A DNA stretch of 64,000 nt, from assembly GCA_019694755.1 (NCBI GenBank), contig JAIBBI010000006.1:28461-92460 (forward strand). The letters are read 5' to 3'. Shown here one piece after another: positions 18,211-26,049 of the stretch. A program made the translations under genes and the position numbers. Numbering within the stretch: position 1 is the first letter of the stretch; every line of letters starts with the position of its first letter. The stretch comes from Gemmataceae bacterium. GTDB lineage: Bacteria; Planctomycetota; Planctomycetia; Gemmatales; Gemmataceae. Below the pieces are notes generated by a model. The model ran no database searches. It was not told the origin of the DNA and was given only the letters and a program-made list of their open reading frames with translations.

Positions 18211-20022
18211 TTGGACGTGCTCGGCCCCATCTTCGCCCGGGAATTCGTGACCGTCCCCCGGTCTGACAGACACTATACAGGCCGGGCCGCGGCACTGGGC
18301 GGTTTGTGGACATTGGGGATTACAGCCTGGCTCACGGCCAGCGCGCTCGGCCCCTCCATGACGCTGGGCGAATCCGCGAGGTTCGGCCGGCTGCTGTTTC
18401 AGATCTACGCGTTCGTTGCGCTCGTGCTGGTCGTTTTTTTCTCCTCACTGACGGCGGCAGGGGCCGTGGCCCGCGAAAAGGATCGCCGGACTTTTCTCCT
18501 GCTACTGCTGAGCGACCTGCGTGACTCGGAAATCGTGCTCGGGAAGATGCTGGGGAGTTTGCTGCCGATCGGCCTGTTATTGCTCGGGATTCTCCCGGTT
18601 CTCAGCGTACTCGTGCTTCTCGGCGGAATTCGGCCGGAGCAGGTGTTGCAGGCGTGGCTGGTACTTCTCACGTCAGGCATTGTATCGGGGTCTCTGGGAG
18701 CCTGTGTCGCTCTTTGGCGCGACAAAGCGTATCAATCGCTGGCATTTTCCGTCCTCGGCGTTGTTCTTTACCTCTGCCTGGTTCGAGTCGTGTCCTCGGT
18801 GGGTGCCGTCGTCTGGCCGCATTTGCCGTGGACTACAATTCTCGCATGGTCTGACCCTGTTACTGCCCTGTTGGCGGCAGTCGAACAAACGCCGGAATCG
18901 GTGGAGCAGTTCCCCGCCGCCATCGGCTATGCATTCGTTATGGTTGCGTTCTCCGTGACGCTGAACCTGATCGGTATCTGGCGACTTCGTGTCTGGAATC
19001 CGGGTCGGGAAGCGATCCAGCAGCGCGAGTCGAAACAGGACTATGAGCTGGACGAGAAAGCTCGGGAAAGAGCCCACGCCGCTCCGGGCCGTCCTCGGGA
19101 AGTTTGGCCCAATCCCGTGTTGTGGCGCGAGATTCGGACACGAGCCTACGGGCGGCGGACGATCCTGGTGAAACTCCTTTACGCCGTAGTGATCGGTCTG
19201 ATCGCGTATGCATCGCTGGCATCGATACGCGCCGACCGTGTGCCATTCGAGGCGGCCTACGGCCTGCTCCCTGTGGCTTTTCTCAGCTTTCTGCTCGTGG
19301 CCGCACAGGCGGTGACCTCTGTAACGGCCGAGCGCGACCTCGGCGCACTGGACCTCCTGCTCGTGACGGACTTGTCGCCCCGTGAGTTCATTTTTGGCAA
19401 GATGGCCGGCGTGCTCTGGAACGTGAAGGAGTTTTTGATTCCGCCGATCGCGCTGGCTGGTGCGTACGCGTGGTTCGGCCGCCTCGCCAGTGCGCCGCTG
19501 GGTGCTGCGGATCGCGCGTCGGGAATGAACGCCGAATCGTTTCTCGCAACCTCGCTGGGCCTGGCGCTCCTTCAGGTGTTTGTTCTGGTGTTCGGCGTAT
19601 TCATTGCCCTCCGGGTGGCTCACAGCCGGCAGGCCATCCTTCAGACGCTCGGGACGGTCTTTTTTCTTTCAATTGGCACCTGTATCTGCATTTACCTGAT
19701 CCTGATCAACGGAGGGACCTTCGAATACCAGTTCCTCAGTTTTGCCCTGTTTTTGATTGCCGGGATCGGTGGACTACTTTGGGTGCTCGGAGGAGACTTG
19801 CCTTCGGCCGCTCTCACGCTCGCCAGCGTGGCCCTTCCCCTGGGCGTGTTTTACGCAGTCACGAATGTGCTGGTCGCAAAGCCGGGATCCGTCGAATCCA
19901 CACCGCCACTCGTGCCGTTTCTTGTCGTGACGGGCAGCTTCGGATTTGCCATCGCGGCCATGCTCGTGCCGCTGCTCAGCGAGTTTGACGTGGCACTCGG
20001 GCGGACCCGGGCCGCGGAATGA
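18211..20022 (+). CDS. ABC-2-type permease, internally duplicated
   Basis: A 603-residue polytopic membrane protein resembling ABC-2/Gld-type permeases. About 12 hydrophobic segments are visible. Two copies of a permease signature occur: VAREKDRRTFLLLLLSDLRD then GKMLG at residues 85-113, and TAERDLGALDLLLVTDLSP then GKMAG at about 371-399. The protein thus looks like two half-permeases fused, joined by a hydrophilic linker at about 265-300. No ABC ATPase gene is next to it. The start is TTG at 18211, and GTG at 18217 is an alternative; neither has a strong ribosome binding site. Confidence 0.8.
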   Translation: MDVLGPIFAREFVTVPRSDRHYTGRAAALGGLWTLGITAWLTASALGPSMTLGESARFGRLLFQIYAFVALVLVVFFSSLTAAGAVAREKDRRTFLLLLLSDLRDSEIVLGKMLGSLLPIGLLLLGILPVLSVLVLLGGIRPEQVLQAWLVLLTSGIVSGSLGACVALWRDKAYQSLAFSVLGVVLYLCLVRVVSSVGAVVWPHLPWTTILAWSDPVTALLAAVEQTPESVEQFPAAIGYAFVMVAFSVTLNLIGIWRLRVWNPGREAIQQRESKQDYELDEKARERAHAAPGRPREVWPNPVLWREIRTRAYGRRTILVKLLYAVVIGLIAYASLASIRADRVPFEAAYGLLPVAFLSFLLVAAQAVTSVTAERDLGALDLLLVTDLSPREFIFGKMAGVLWNVKEFLIPPIALAGAYAWFGRLASAPLGAADRASGMNAESFLATSLGLALLQVFVLVFGVFIALRVAHSRQAILQTLGTVFFLSIGTCICIYLILINGGTFEYQFLSFALFLIAGIGGLLWVLGGDLPSAALTLASVALPLGVFYAVTNVLVAKPGSVESTPPLVPFLVVTGSFGFAIAAMLVPLLSEFDVALGRTRAAE

Positions 20023-20025
20023 TCG

Positions 20026-21594
20026 CTAAACCTGCAAGACGCCGGTCTTGAACGGCTTGCCGGCATCGTGCCGGACGGCCACGCTCAAAGCACGCAGGAG
20101 TACGGCCCGTGTGTCTTCCGGGGCAATGATGGCGTCCACCCAGAGTCGGGCGGCCGCATAGTCGATGTCCGTCTGCTCGGCATACGACGCGGCAACCTTG
20201 GCACGCAACTCTTCGAGTTCCTTGGCGTCCGGCTCATGGCCACGCTTCTTTAGAGTCTGAATCTGGACGTCGAGCAGCGTATTGGCAGCCTGCTGCCCGC
20301 CCATCACGGCGTACTTGGCTGTCGGCCAGGCGAGAATCATCCGCGGGTCAAAAGCCTTGCCGCACAATGCGTAGTTGCCCGCGCCGTAGCTGCCGCCAAC
20401 GACCAATGTAATCTTCGGAACAACGCTGTTGCTGATGGCGTTGACGAGCTTGGCGCCGGCACGAATGATCCCGGCCTGTTCCGACTCTTTACCGACCATG
20501 AAACCGTTAACGTCCTGGACAAACAGGATAGGAATCCGGCTCTGGTTGCAATCCATGATGAATCTGGCCGCCTTATCGGCCGCATCGACATAGATCACGC
20601 CGCCATACTGAAGCAGGCCGGACGCCGATTTGCAGCGTTTCTTCTGATTCGCGACGACGCCGATCGGTAATCCGCCAAGTCGGCCGTAGCCGCAGACAAG
20701 CGTCTGACCGAATTCTGCTTTGTACTCGTCGAACGGGGCGGCATCGAGGACCCCGCGGAGTACGTCGTGCATGTCGTATTCGGGTTGGCGGGTGATTTCC
20801 GCCAGCGGTTTCGGGGCGTGTCCCGATTCCGCGTGAAAGTCAACCTTGTGGCTATCGTCGGGAAGGGACTCGATAAGCCGGCGAAGTCGCTCGATACACC
20901 CCGGGTCGTCCTTTTCCCGGAAATCGATCGTCCCACTGATGGCCGCGTGCATGGCCGCACCGCCCAGGTCTTCGTGGCTGACGGTCTGGCCGATCGCTGC
21001 CTTGACGAGGGCGGGGCCTGCCAGATAGAGGCCGCTTCCTTCTGTCATGAGCAACTTGTCGCACATCACAGGCAGGTAGCCGCCTCCGGCCACGCAGTTA
21101 CCCATGATGGCGGCAATTTGCGGAATGCCGTCCGCCGAGATGACGGCGTTGTTGCGGAAGATCCGGCCGAAATCGTCCTCGTCGGGAAACACTTCGTCCT
21201 GAAGCGGCAGGAATACGCCGGCCGAGTCGACGAGGTAGATTAACGGCAACCGGTTTTCGTGGGCGATTCGCTGGGCGCGGAGTACCTTCTTACACGTCAT
21301 CGGGAAAAACGCACCAGCCTTTACGGTGGCATCGTTGGCGATGATCATCACCTCCCGGCCGTGGACCAGCCCGATCCCGGTTACGACCCCGGCCGAGGGC
21401 GCGCCGCCCCACTCGACGTACATGCCGTGCGCCGCCCAGAGGCCAATCTCAAACAACTCCGTCCCTGGATCGACGAGCAAGCCAATCCGTTCACGGGCCG
21501 TGAGCCGACCTTTCTCGTGCTGACGCTCAATGGCCTTCTTGCCGCCACCCAGGCGGATCGACTCGGCTTTCGACTGAATGGCTTCAGGATTCAT
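20026..21594 (-). CDS. Acyl-CoA carboxylase carboxyltransferase (beta) subunit
   Basis: A 522-residue biotin-dependent carboxyltransferase of the propionyl-/methylcrotonyl-CoA carboxylase beta family. Family features: ERQHEKGRLTARERI near residue 25, VVTGIGLVHGREVMIIANDATVKAG, GNCVAGGGYLPVMCD (oxyanion loop), VVANQKK, and GGSYGAGNYALCG in the C-terminal crotonase fold. The sequence, including GAFFPMTCKK, is closest to methylcrotonyl-CoA carboxylase beta, a leucine breakdown enzyme, but the substrate is inferred. The matching biotin carboxylase subunit is not in the window. The start ATG at 21594 lies inside the rpoN 3' end (11-nt overlap), so the two are cotranscribed. Confidence 0.9.
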   Translation of the reverse strand: MNPEAIQSKAESIRLGGGKKAIERQHEKGRLTARERIGLLVDPGTELFEIGLWAAHGMYVEWGGAPSAGVVTGIGLVHGREVMIIANDATVKAGAFFPMTCKKVLRAQRIAHENRLPLIYLVDSAGVFLPLQDEVFPDEDDFGRIFRNNAVISADGIPQIAAIMGNCVAGGGYLPVMCDKLLMTEGSGLYLAGPALVKAAIGQTVSHEDLGGAAMHAAISGTIDFREKDDPGCIERLRRLIESLPDDSHKVDFHAESGHAPKPLAEITRQPEYDMHDVLRGVLDAAPFDEYKAEFGQTLVCGYGRLGGLPIGVVANQKKRCKSASGLLQYGGVIYVDAADKAARFIMDCNQSRIPILFVQDVNGFMVGKESEQAGIIRAGAKLVNAISNSVVPKITLVVGGSYGAGNYALCGKAFDPRMILAWPTAKYAVMGGQQAANTLLDVQIQTLKKRGHEPDAKELEELRAKVAASYAEQTDIDYAAARLWVDAIIAPEDTRAVLLRALSVAVRHDAGKPFKTGVLQV

Positions 21595-23164
21595 CTGTGG
21601 GTTCGTCGGGTGTGGTAGGTTGTGTGTCCGGTTCTTCCGGCAAGGGCGAGTCCGCGTGCTTTCGCGGGAGCGACCAGTCCCGGCGTTCGCGGGACGATGG
21701 TATCGCCAGCATCTTGCGGTACTTGGTCACCGTTCGCCGCTTGACCTGAAGGCCCTGCGCCTCGAACATCGCTTCGATGGCGTCGTCCGAGAGCGGGTCC
21801 GACTTGTCCTCGGAATTGATCATTTCGATGAGCTTGTTCTTGATCGTCTCCCGGGCGATGTTTTCGCCCGTGGCCGATTGAGTGCCACCGCCAAAGAAAC
21901 GCTTCAGGGGAAAGATGCCGCGGGGTGTCTCGACCCATTTGTCGTCGACCGCGCGGGAAACTGTCGTCACGTGAATTCCGATGGCATCGGCGATGTCCTG
22001 CATCTTGAGCGGCTCGATGTGATCCGGCCCGAGATCGAGGAACGCTTTCTGCCGGCGGACGATCTCGCGGGTGACGCGTTCCAGTGTGTATTTTCGCTGC
22101 CGGACGGCGTCGAGAATCCATGTGGCCGCCTGGATCTTGTTGCGAATGTACTTGCGGGCTTCAGGGTCGTTATCGCGATTCCGGGCCATTTCGATGACGG
22201 ACCGGGGGACGTGAACGTCTGGCAGCCAGTCGTCCACGAGGCGCACTTCGTAATCGCCCGACTCAGTGCGTTCAACGATGACATCCGGCGTGACGTAAGG
22301 AATGTTCTCGCTGGAAAACGCCGACCCGGGTTTCGGGTTCAATTGTCGCAGTGCGGCAATCGCTTCCTGAATGGTCTGAATCGGCAGTCCGGTCCGCTTC
22401 TGGATCACGGGCAGTCGATTATGCTCGACGTCCGGCATGTGATTCAGGATCAGCGTGCGGACCACGTCGCGGTGAGGTACTTCCGGGGTCAATTGAAGCA
22501 GAAGGCACTCTTTCAGATCACGGGCGCCCACACCGGGGGGGTCGAGTTTCTGGATGGTCGTCAGGGCGTCTTCAATCTCATCCCGATCGACCGTGCCTTC
22601 CGGAAAATTTCGAGCCAACTCCTGTAGCGGGTCGGACCCTTCCGGTCCTCGCGAGTCAAGGTAGCCGCGTGCATCGATGTGTGCGATGACGTATCGAAGT
22701 ATCTGTAACTCGCGTTCCGGGACTTCGAGATACGCCAACTGTTCTTCAAGGTATTCCTGAAGCGATTGCGGCCGCGACGGCGCACTGGCCATCACGTCCT
22801 GTTTGCGGTCGGACGCCTCTTCCAGAAAAGACCTTGATGGCCGGTGATCCTCGCTCAGCGGTTCGCCGAGGTGGTGCTCGAAATTGTCCAATCGATTGAA
22901 GTCGTCGGCCGCATCGTCTTTGATCACCAGGACGCCATCGGGATTGGGTCCGTCGTCGCCCTCGGCCGCGGGGTCGACGAAGTCATCCGCGCTCGGTTCG
23001 CGCAACTCCAGTGCGGGATTGTCGACTAACTCCTGCTGGAGCCGCTCTTCCAACGCCATTATGGGCAGTTGAAGGATTTCCATCGACTGGATCATGCGCG
23101 GCGCGAGAATCTGCCGCTGTTCCAGCCGCTGGCCGAGATGCAGGTTCAGGTTCATTCCGCTCAT
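21584..23164 (-). CDS. rpoN: RNA polymerase sigma-54 factor
   Basis: A 526-residue sigma-54. Region I is present as LHLGQRLEQRQILAPRMIQSMEILQLP, an acidic region II lies at about 55-110, and the C-terminal RpoN box is RRTVTKYRKML, with an HTH segment at TVSRAVDDKWVETPRGIFPL. The frame opens at a TTG (23176), but I chose the ATG at 23164 because GAGGGA sits 7 nt upstream. It lies 8 nt after recR, and its end overlaps the carboxylase gene. It directs transcription at -24/-12 promoters with AAA+ activators. Confidence 0.97.
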   Translation of the reverse strand: MSGMNLNLHLGQRLEQRQILAPRMIQSMEILQLPIMALEERLQQELVDNPALELREPSADDFVDPAAEGDDGPNPDGVLVIKDDAADDFNRLDNFEHHLGEPLSEDHRPSRSFLEEASDRKQDVMASAPSRPQSLQEYLEEQLAYLEVPERELQILRYVIAHIDARGYLDSRGPEGSDPLQELARNFPEGTVDRDEIEDALTTIQKLDPPGVGARDLKECLLLQLTPEVPHRDVVRTLILNHMPDVEHNRLPVIQKRTGLPIQTIQEAIAALRQLNPKPGSAFSSENIPYVTPDVIVERTESGDYEVRLVDDWLPDVHVPRSVIEMARNRDNDPEARKYIRNKIQAATWILDAVRQRKYTLERVTREIVRRQKAFLDLGPDHIEPLKMQDIADAIGIHVTTVSRAVDDKWVETPRGIFPLKRFFGGGTQSATGENIARETIKNKLIEMINSEDKSDPLSDDAIEAMFEAQGLQVKRRTVTKYRKMLAIPSSRERRDWSLPRKHADSPLPEEPDTQPTTPDEPTDES

Positions 23165-23172
23165 GCGGTCCC

Positions 23173-23775
23173 TCAAAACGCCCGGCGTCCGTCCAGAGCG
23201 TCGGTGAGCATTTGGGCATTGGCCAATTCAAGCGTCGATCCCGAGGGCAAACCTCGGGCCAGTCGCGTGATCCGGACCTGGGTATTGGCGAGCAGGTTGG
23301 AGACATACAGCGCGGTGCCGTCGCCTTCCAACGTCGGATTCGTCGCGAGAATTACTTCGCGTATTTCGCCGCGTTGCACCCGGCGGAGCAGGGCGTCGGC
23401 CGTGAGCTTTTCGGGGCCGAAGTTGTCGAGTGGTGCCAACCTGCCGCCCAACACGTGATAAAGGCCGCGATAAGTGGCAGCCCGCTCCAGCATGGCGAGA
23501 TCCCGAGGAGTTTCCACGACGCAAACCGTCGAGCCGTCGCGTCGGGCGTCGCTGCAAATCCGGCACACCGCGCCTTCCGTCAGGTTGAAGCATTCGCGGC
23601 AGGGATGCACCTTTTCAATCACGTCCTTCAGGGCTGCCGCCAACATCGCGGCCACGTCGCGGTCCCCTGTCAGGAGAAAGTGCGTGATTCTCTCCGCTGA
23701 CTTGGGGCCGATCCCTGGCAGCCGCGTCAGTGCCGCGGCCAACCGCTCAACTGCTCCGGCCGGCTCACTGGCCAT
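23173..23775 (-). CDS. recR: Recombination mediator protein RecR
   Basis: A 200-residue RecR that works with RecO and RecF to load RecA on gapped DNA. It has an N-terminal helix-hairpin-helix (LPGIGPKSAERI, residues 19-30), a zinc finger C59-x2-C62-x8-C71-x2-C74, a Toprim domain (VCVVETPRDLAMLERAATY) and a C-terminal Walker B-like region with ITRLARGLPSGSTLE. Its ATG overlaps the ybaB stop by one base (TGATG). The order dnaX-ybaB-recR is the classic bacterial arrangement. Confidence 0.98.
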   Translation of the reverse strand: MASEPAGAVERLAAALTRLPGIGPKSAERITHFLLTGDRDVAAMLAAALKDVIEKVHPCRECFNLTEGAVCRICSDARRDGSTVCVVETPRDLAMLERAATYRGLYHVLGGRLAPLDNFGPEKLTADALLRRVQRGEIREVILATNPTLEGDGTALYVSNLLANTQVRITRLARGLPSGSTLELANAQMLTDALDGRRAF

Positions 23776-24116
23776 CAGCTCAATCCGGGAATGGACAGGC
23801 CGGGCGGGAGGCCGATCTCCTCGGCGACACGGCGGGCCTCGTCGGCGAGCATGGAACGGACCTTTTCAAGCGCCTGGTTCGTTGCCGCTTTGATCAGGTC
23901 CTCGAGCATCTCGCGATCATGCATCGGGGCAGTGGCAGGGTCGAGGCGGAGCGAGAGAACCTGCATTTTTCCGTTGACACGCACGACGACCATGTCGCCA
24001 CCAGCTTTCCCCTCGGCCGTAATCTCTCCGGCCTTGGCCTGGAAGTTGGCCATTTCTTCCTTGATGCGGGGAAGTTTGCCCATCAATCCGGCCAGGGCAC
24101 TCATTTCCTTGAACAT
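23775..24116 (-). CDS. ybaB: YbaB/EbfC family nucleoid-associated protein
   Basis: A 113-residue DNA-binding nucleoid protein. Typical sequence: MGKLPRIKEEMANFQAKAGE, then VVVRVNGKMQVLSLRLDP and LEDLIKAATNQALEKVR. Start ATG at 24116 follows GGAGGAGGAC; the longer open frame to 24203 lies inside the dnaX tau region. It starts 1 nt after the tau stop and overlaps recR by 1 nt, so it is translationally coupled on both sides. Confidence 0.95.
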   Translation of the reverse strand: MFKEMSALAGLMGKLPRIKEEMANFQAKAGEITAEGKAGGDMVVVRVNGKMQVLSLRLDPATAPMHDREMLEDLIKAATNQALEKVRSMLADEARRVAEEIGLPPGLSIPGLS

Positions 24117-24117
24117 G

Positions 24118-25850
24118 TCAGTCCTCCTCCGCCCAATCCTGTGCCGTTTCCGTGTCGTCGTCGATTGCCAGCACGGGGGCTGTCGCTCCGAACCCGTCGT
24201 CAACGCGGACCATTCGGGCGTCGAGATGGTCCTTCAGGCCCTGGAAGAGCGGCTGGTCGACAGTGCTCGCGACAGCGACCGTTACCGCTTCCGGCACCAA
24301 TTGCGGATTGCTCTGGTCAGCCGAGGGCGGACGGATCTCGTATTTAACCGCCCACTGTTCACCCGTCAGTTTCAGCAGTGCGTCCTGCACCCGCTGAACT
24401 CGACTGGGCTCCGAACAGGTCGAATACTGACGATTGTATCCGGACGGAAACGTAATCACTAGGAGATTTGGCCCAGAAATTGCAGGAGCGGTGGCTTTCT
24501 CGAGATCGCCCCCCAGCATGGGTCCTACCGACCGAAGTAATTCTTTCCAAATGAGTTGCAGCGAATTGGCGTTCAGAGGTTCGGCGCGGGACTCCGGCTC
24601 AGCCTCTTTTTTTTTTCCGCCTCGGTGGCGGTGGGGGTTGAGCCAATCGATGTCGCCAGCCGTTCTGCGGCCGGCATTGGCGTTCCGCCGGATTGCAACA
24701 TTCCCCAGATATCACCTACGCCGAGTATCTGATCGAGCCGTGCCAGCCTCACGACCGCCATTTCGACAAGAAGGCGCGGAAACGTCGAGAATTTCAGGCG
24801 GGACTTCGTGCCGGCCAGAATATCGAGCCCGGCGAGTACGGCATCCAGGTTTGCCGTGGAGAGCACCGATTGCAGCGTGGATGTCGGGTTGGTGAGTCCC
24901 GGCGCTTCGGGCCCACAACTCTGGACGAGCATCATATCCCGCCAGAATTCGATCATCTGATCGAGCAGTTCTCCGGCCTGGACTCCTTCGGCGAGCGACT
25001 CGCTGATGGCCTCCAAAGCAACGCGGGGCTCGCGGCGCAGCACGGCTTGTGCGATTGCAGCGATCCGTTCGGCCGCGGCCGTGCCAAGCAACTTATGGAC
25101 CAACTCCGGAGTCACGGGCTCGCCGAAGGAGAGTAGCTGATCAAGTAACGATTCCCCATCGCGCATCGAGCCGGCCGCCCGGCGAGCGATCAATGCGATG
25201 GCTCCGTCGTCCGCTTCACGATTCTCTTTTTGAACGATCGATTTCAGATGTGCGGCAATCCGCTCCGTCCGAATGGTGCCGAAATCAAACCTCTGACATC
25301 GTGAAAGTATCGTTACGGGGATCTTGTTCACCTCGGTGGTCGCGAAGATGAATTTCACCCCGGCCGGCGGCTCCTCCAAAGTCTTCAGGAGGGCGTTGAA
25401 TGCCGGCGTGGTCAGCATGTGGACTTCGTCGATGATGTAGATCTTGAACCGGCCACGCGACGGTCGGAACTGCACGTTGGCCCGCAATTCACGAACCTCA
25501 TCAATGCCGCGATTGCTCGCCCCGTCGATTTCGAGTACGTCGACATCCTCGCCAGTGGCGATACTCCGACAGATCGCGCACGAGTCGCACGGGTGGGGAG
25601 TGGGCCCCTTTTCGCAGTTCAGAGCTTTAGCGAGGATGCGGGCTGTCGAGGTTTTTCCGACCCCGCGGGCGCCGGTGAAAAGGTAGGCGTGGGCCACCCG
25701 GCCACCGGACAGCGCGTTCATGAGCGCCTGGGCCGAGGATTCCTGACCGATCAATTCTTCAAACTGCTGCGGGCGATAACGACGCGCAACGACGGTGTAC
25801 TCGGCCGCTACGGCTTCCTGCGGTTCGACTTCCGGTTTTTTCTTCGCCAT
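24118..25850 (-). CDS. dnaX: DNA polymerase III subunit tau (dnaX, -1 frameshift product)
   Basis: This is the full-length clamp-loader subunit, which needs a -1 shift (or one extra A) at the A10 tract at 24607-24616. I read the -1 frame by hand from that tract: it is open and runs through PLNANSLQLIWKELLRSVGP straight into a 133-residue frame ending at 24118. Those C-terminal residues have tau domain character (W-K-E-L-L, then NLLVITFPSG, and GEQWAVKYEI). The predicted product is 577 residues. In other bacteria tau, unlike gamma, binds the polymerase core and DnaB helicase. The stop lies 1 nt before ybaB. Without the shift this 450-bp stretch would have no start codon or ribosome binding site of its own that I can see. 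Confidence 0.85.
24573..25850 (-). CDS. dnaX: DNA polymerase III subunit gamma (dnaX, zero-frame product)
   Basis: The zero-frame product has 425 residues. Motifs: RRYRPQQFEELIGQ, Walker A FTGARGVGKTSTAR (60-67), a zinc site (C79, C88, C91, C94), Walker B YIIDEVHML (about 138-146), sensor 1 FATTEVNKIP and the SRC motif ILSRCQRFDF. It ends shortly after the A10 tract with a tail of about 11 residues (KKKRLSRSPAPNL), as gamma does in other bacteria. ATG at 25850 is chosen; the longer open frame from TTG 25928 would run through the SRP RNA gene. ybaB and recR follow. Confidence 0.96.
   Translation of the reverse strand: MAKKKPEVEPQEAVAAEYTVVARRYRPQQFEELIGQESSAQALMNALSGGRVAHAYLFTGARGVGKTSTARILAKALNCEKGPTPHPCDSCAICRSIATGEDVDVLEIDGASNRGIDEVRELRANVQFRPSRGRFKIYIIDEVHMLTTPAFNALLKTLEEPPAGVKFIFATTEVNKIPVTILSRCQRFDFGTIRTERIAAHLKSIVQKENREADDGAIALIARRAAGSMRDGESLLDQLLSFGEPVTPELVHKLLGTAAAERIAAIAQAVLRREPRVALEAISESLAEGVQAGELLDQMIEFWRDMMLVQSCGPEAPGLTNPTSTLQSVLSTANLDAVLAGLDILAGTKSRLKFSTFPRLLVEMAVVRLARLDQILGVGDIWGMLQSGGTPMPAAERLATSIGSTPTATEAEKKKRLSRSPAPNL
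24606..24616 (-). promoter_or_regulatory. dnaX slippery site (A10-G)
   Basis: Ten consecutive A followed by G on the coding strand (T10 at 24607-24616 on the plus strand). A -1 slip after E-K-K-K moves the ribosome, or a transcript with one extra A, into the tau frame. The run resembles the A9 transcriptional slippage site of Thermus thermophilus dnaX and contains the A-AAA-AAG of E. coli dnaX. A weak hairpin (AGAGG with CCTCT) starts immediately after the run, which is too close for a standard ribosomal stimulator and favours transcript slippage. Confidence 0.85.
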
Positions 25851-25907
25851 GGCGGCTCTGGCCCGATCGCCCGGGCCGGAAAACAAGGTGCCCGCGGTTC
25901 GCGAGAA

Positions 25908-25997
25908 GAGGCGCTCCCACTGCACCAAGGATCATTGTTTATGGCTGCACCTTCCGGCCTGACCAGGTTCACAACTGCCTTGTGCGTGGAACCCCTC
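25908..25997 (-). ncRNA. ffs: Signal recognition particle RNA, small bacterial type (4.5S)
   Basis: On the minus strand the apical SRP motif is GGTCAGGCCGGAAGGTGCAGC (25938-25958), equivalent to the conserved GUCAGG...CCGGAAGG...GCAGC with a GGAA tetraloop. A long hairpin can be drawn around it: GTTGT with ACAAT, AAGG with CCTT, GCAC with GTGC, TTCCAC with GTGGGA and GAGG with CCTC. This gives about 90 nt, close to a helix-8-only 4.5S RNA. The gene lies just upstream of dnaX, where ffs is often found. The exact 5' and 3' ends are estimated from the pairing. Confidence 0.85.
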
Positions 25998-26049
25998 CCC
26001 GAGTCCCGCGGGCATATTTGCCCAGACCGGAGGGTGTCCGCGATATCCT

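Noticed and set aside
19673..19690. A sigma-54-like site (TTGGCAC, then CTGCA)
   Set aside because: The -12 element is not TTGC, and the site is inside the permease coding sequence, so it is likely chance.
24118..24519. A separate 133-aa protein gene starting at 24519
   Set aside because: The frame is open upstream to the A10 tract and the sequence before the ATG has tau character, so this is the C-terminal part of tau, not its own gene.
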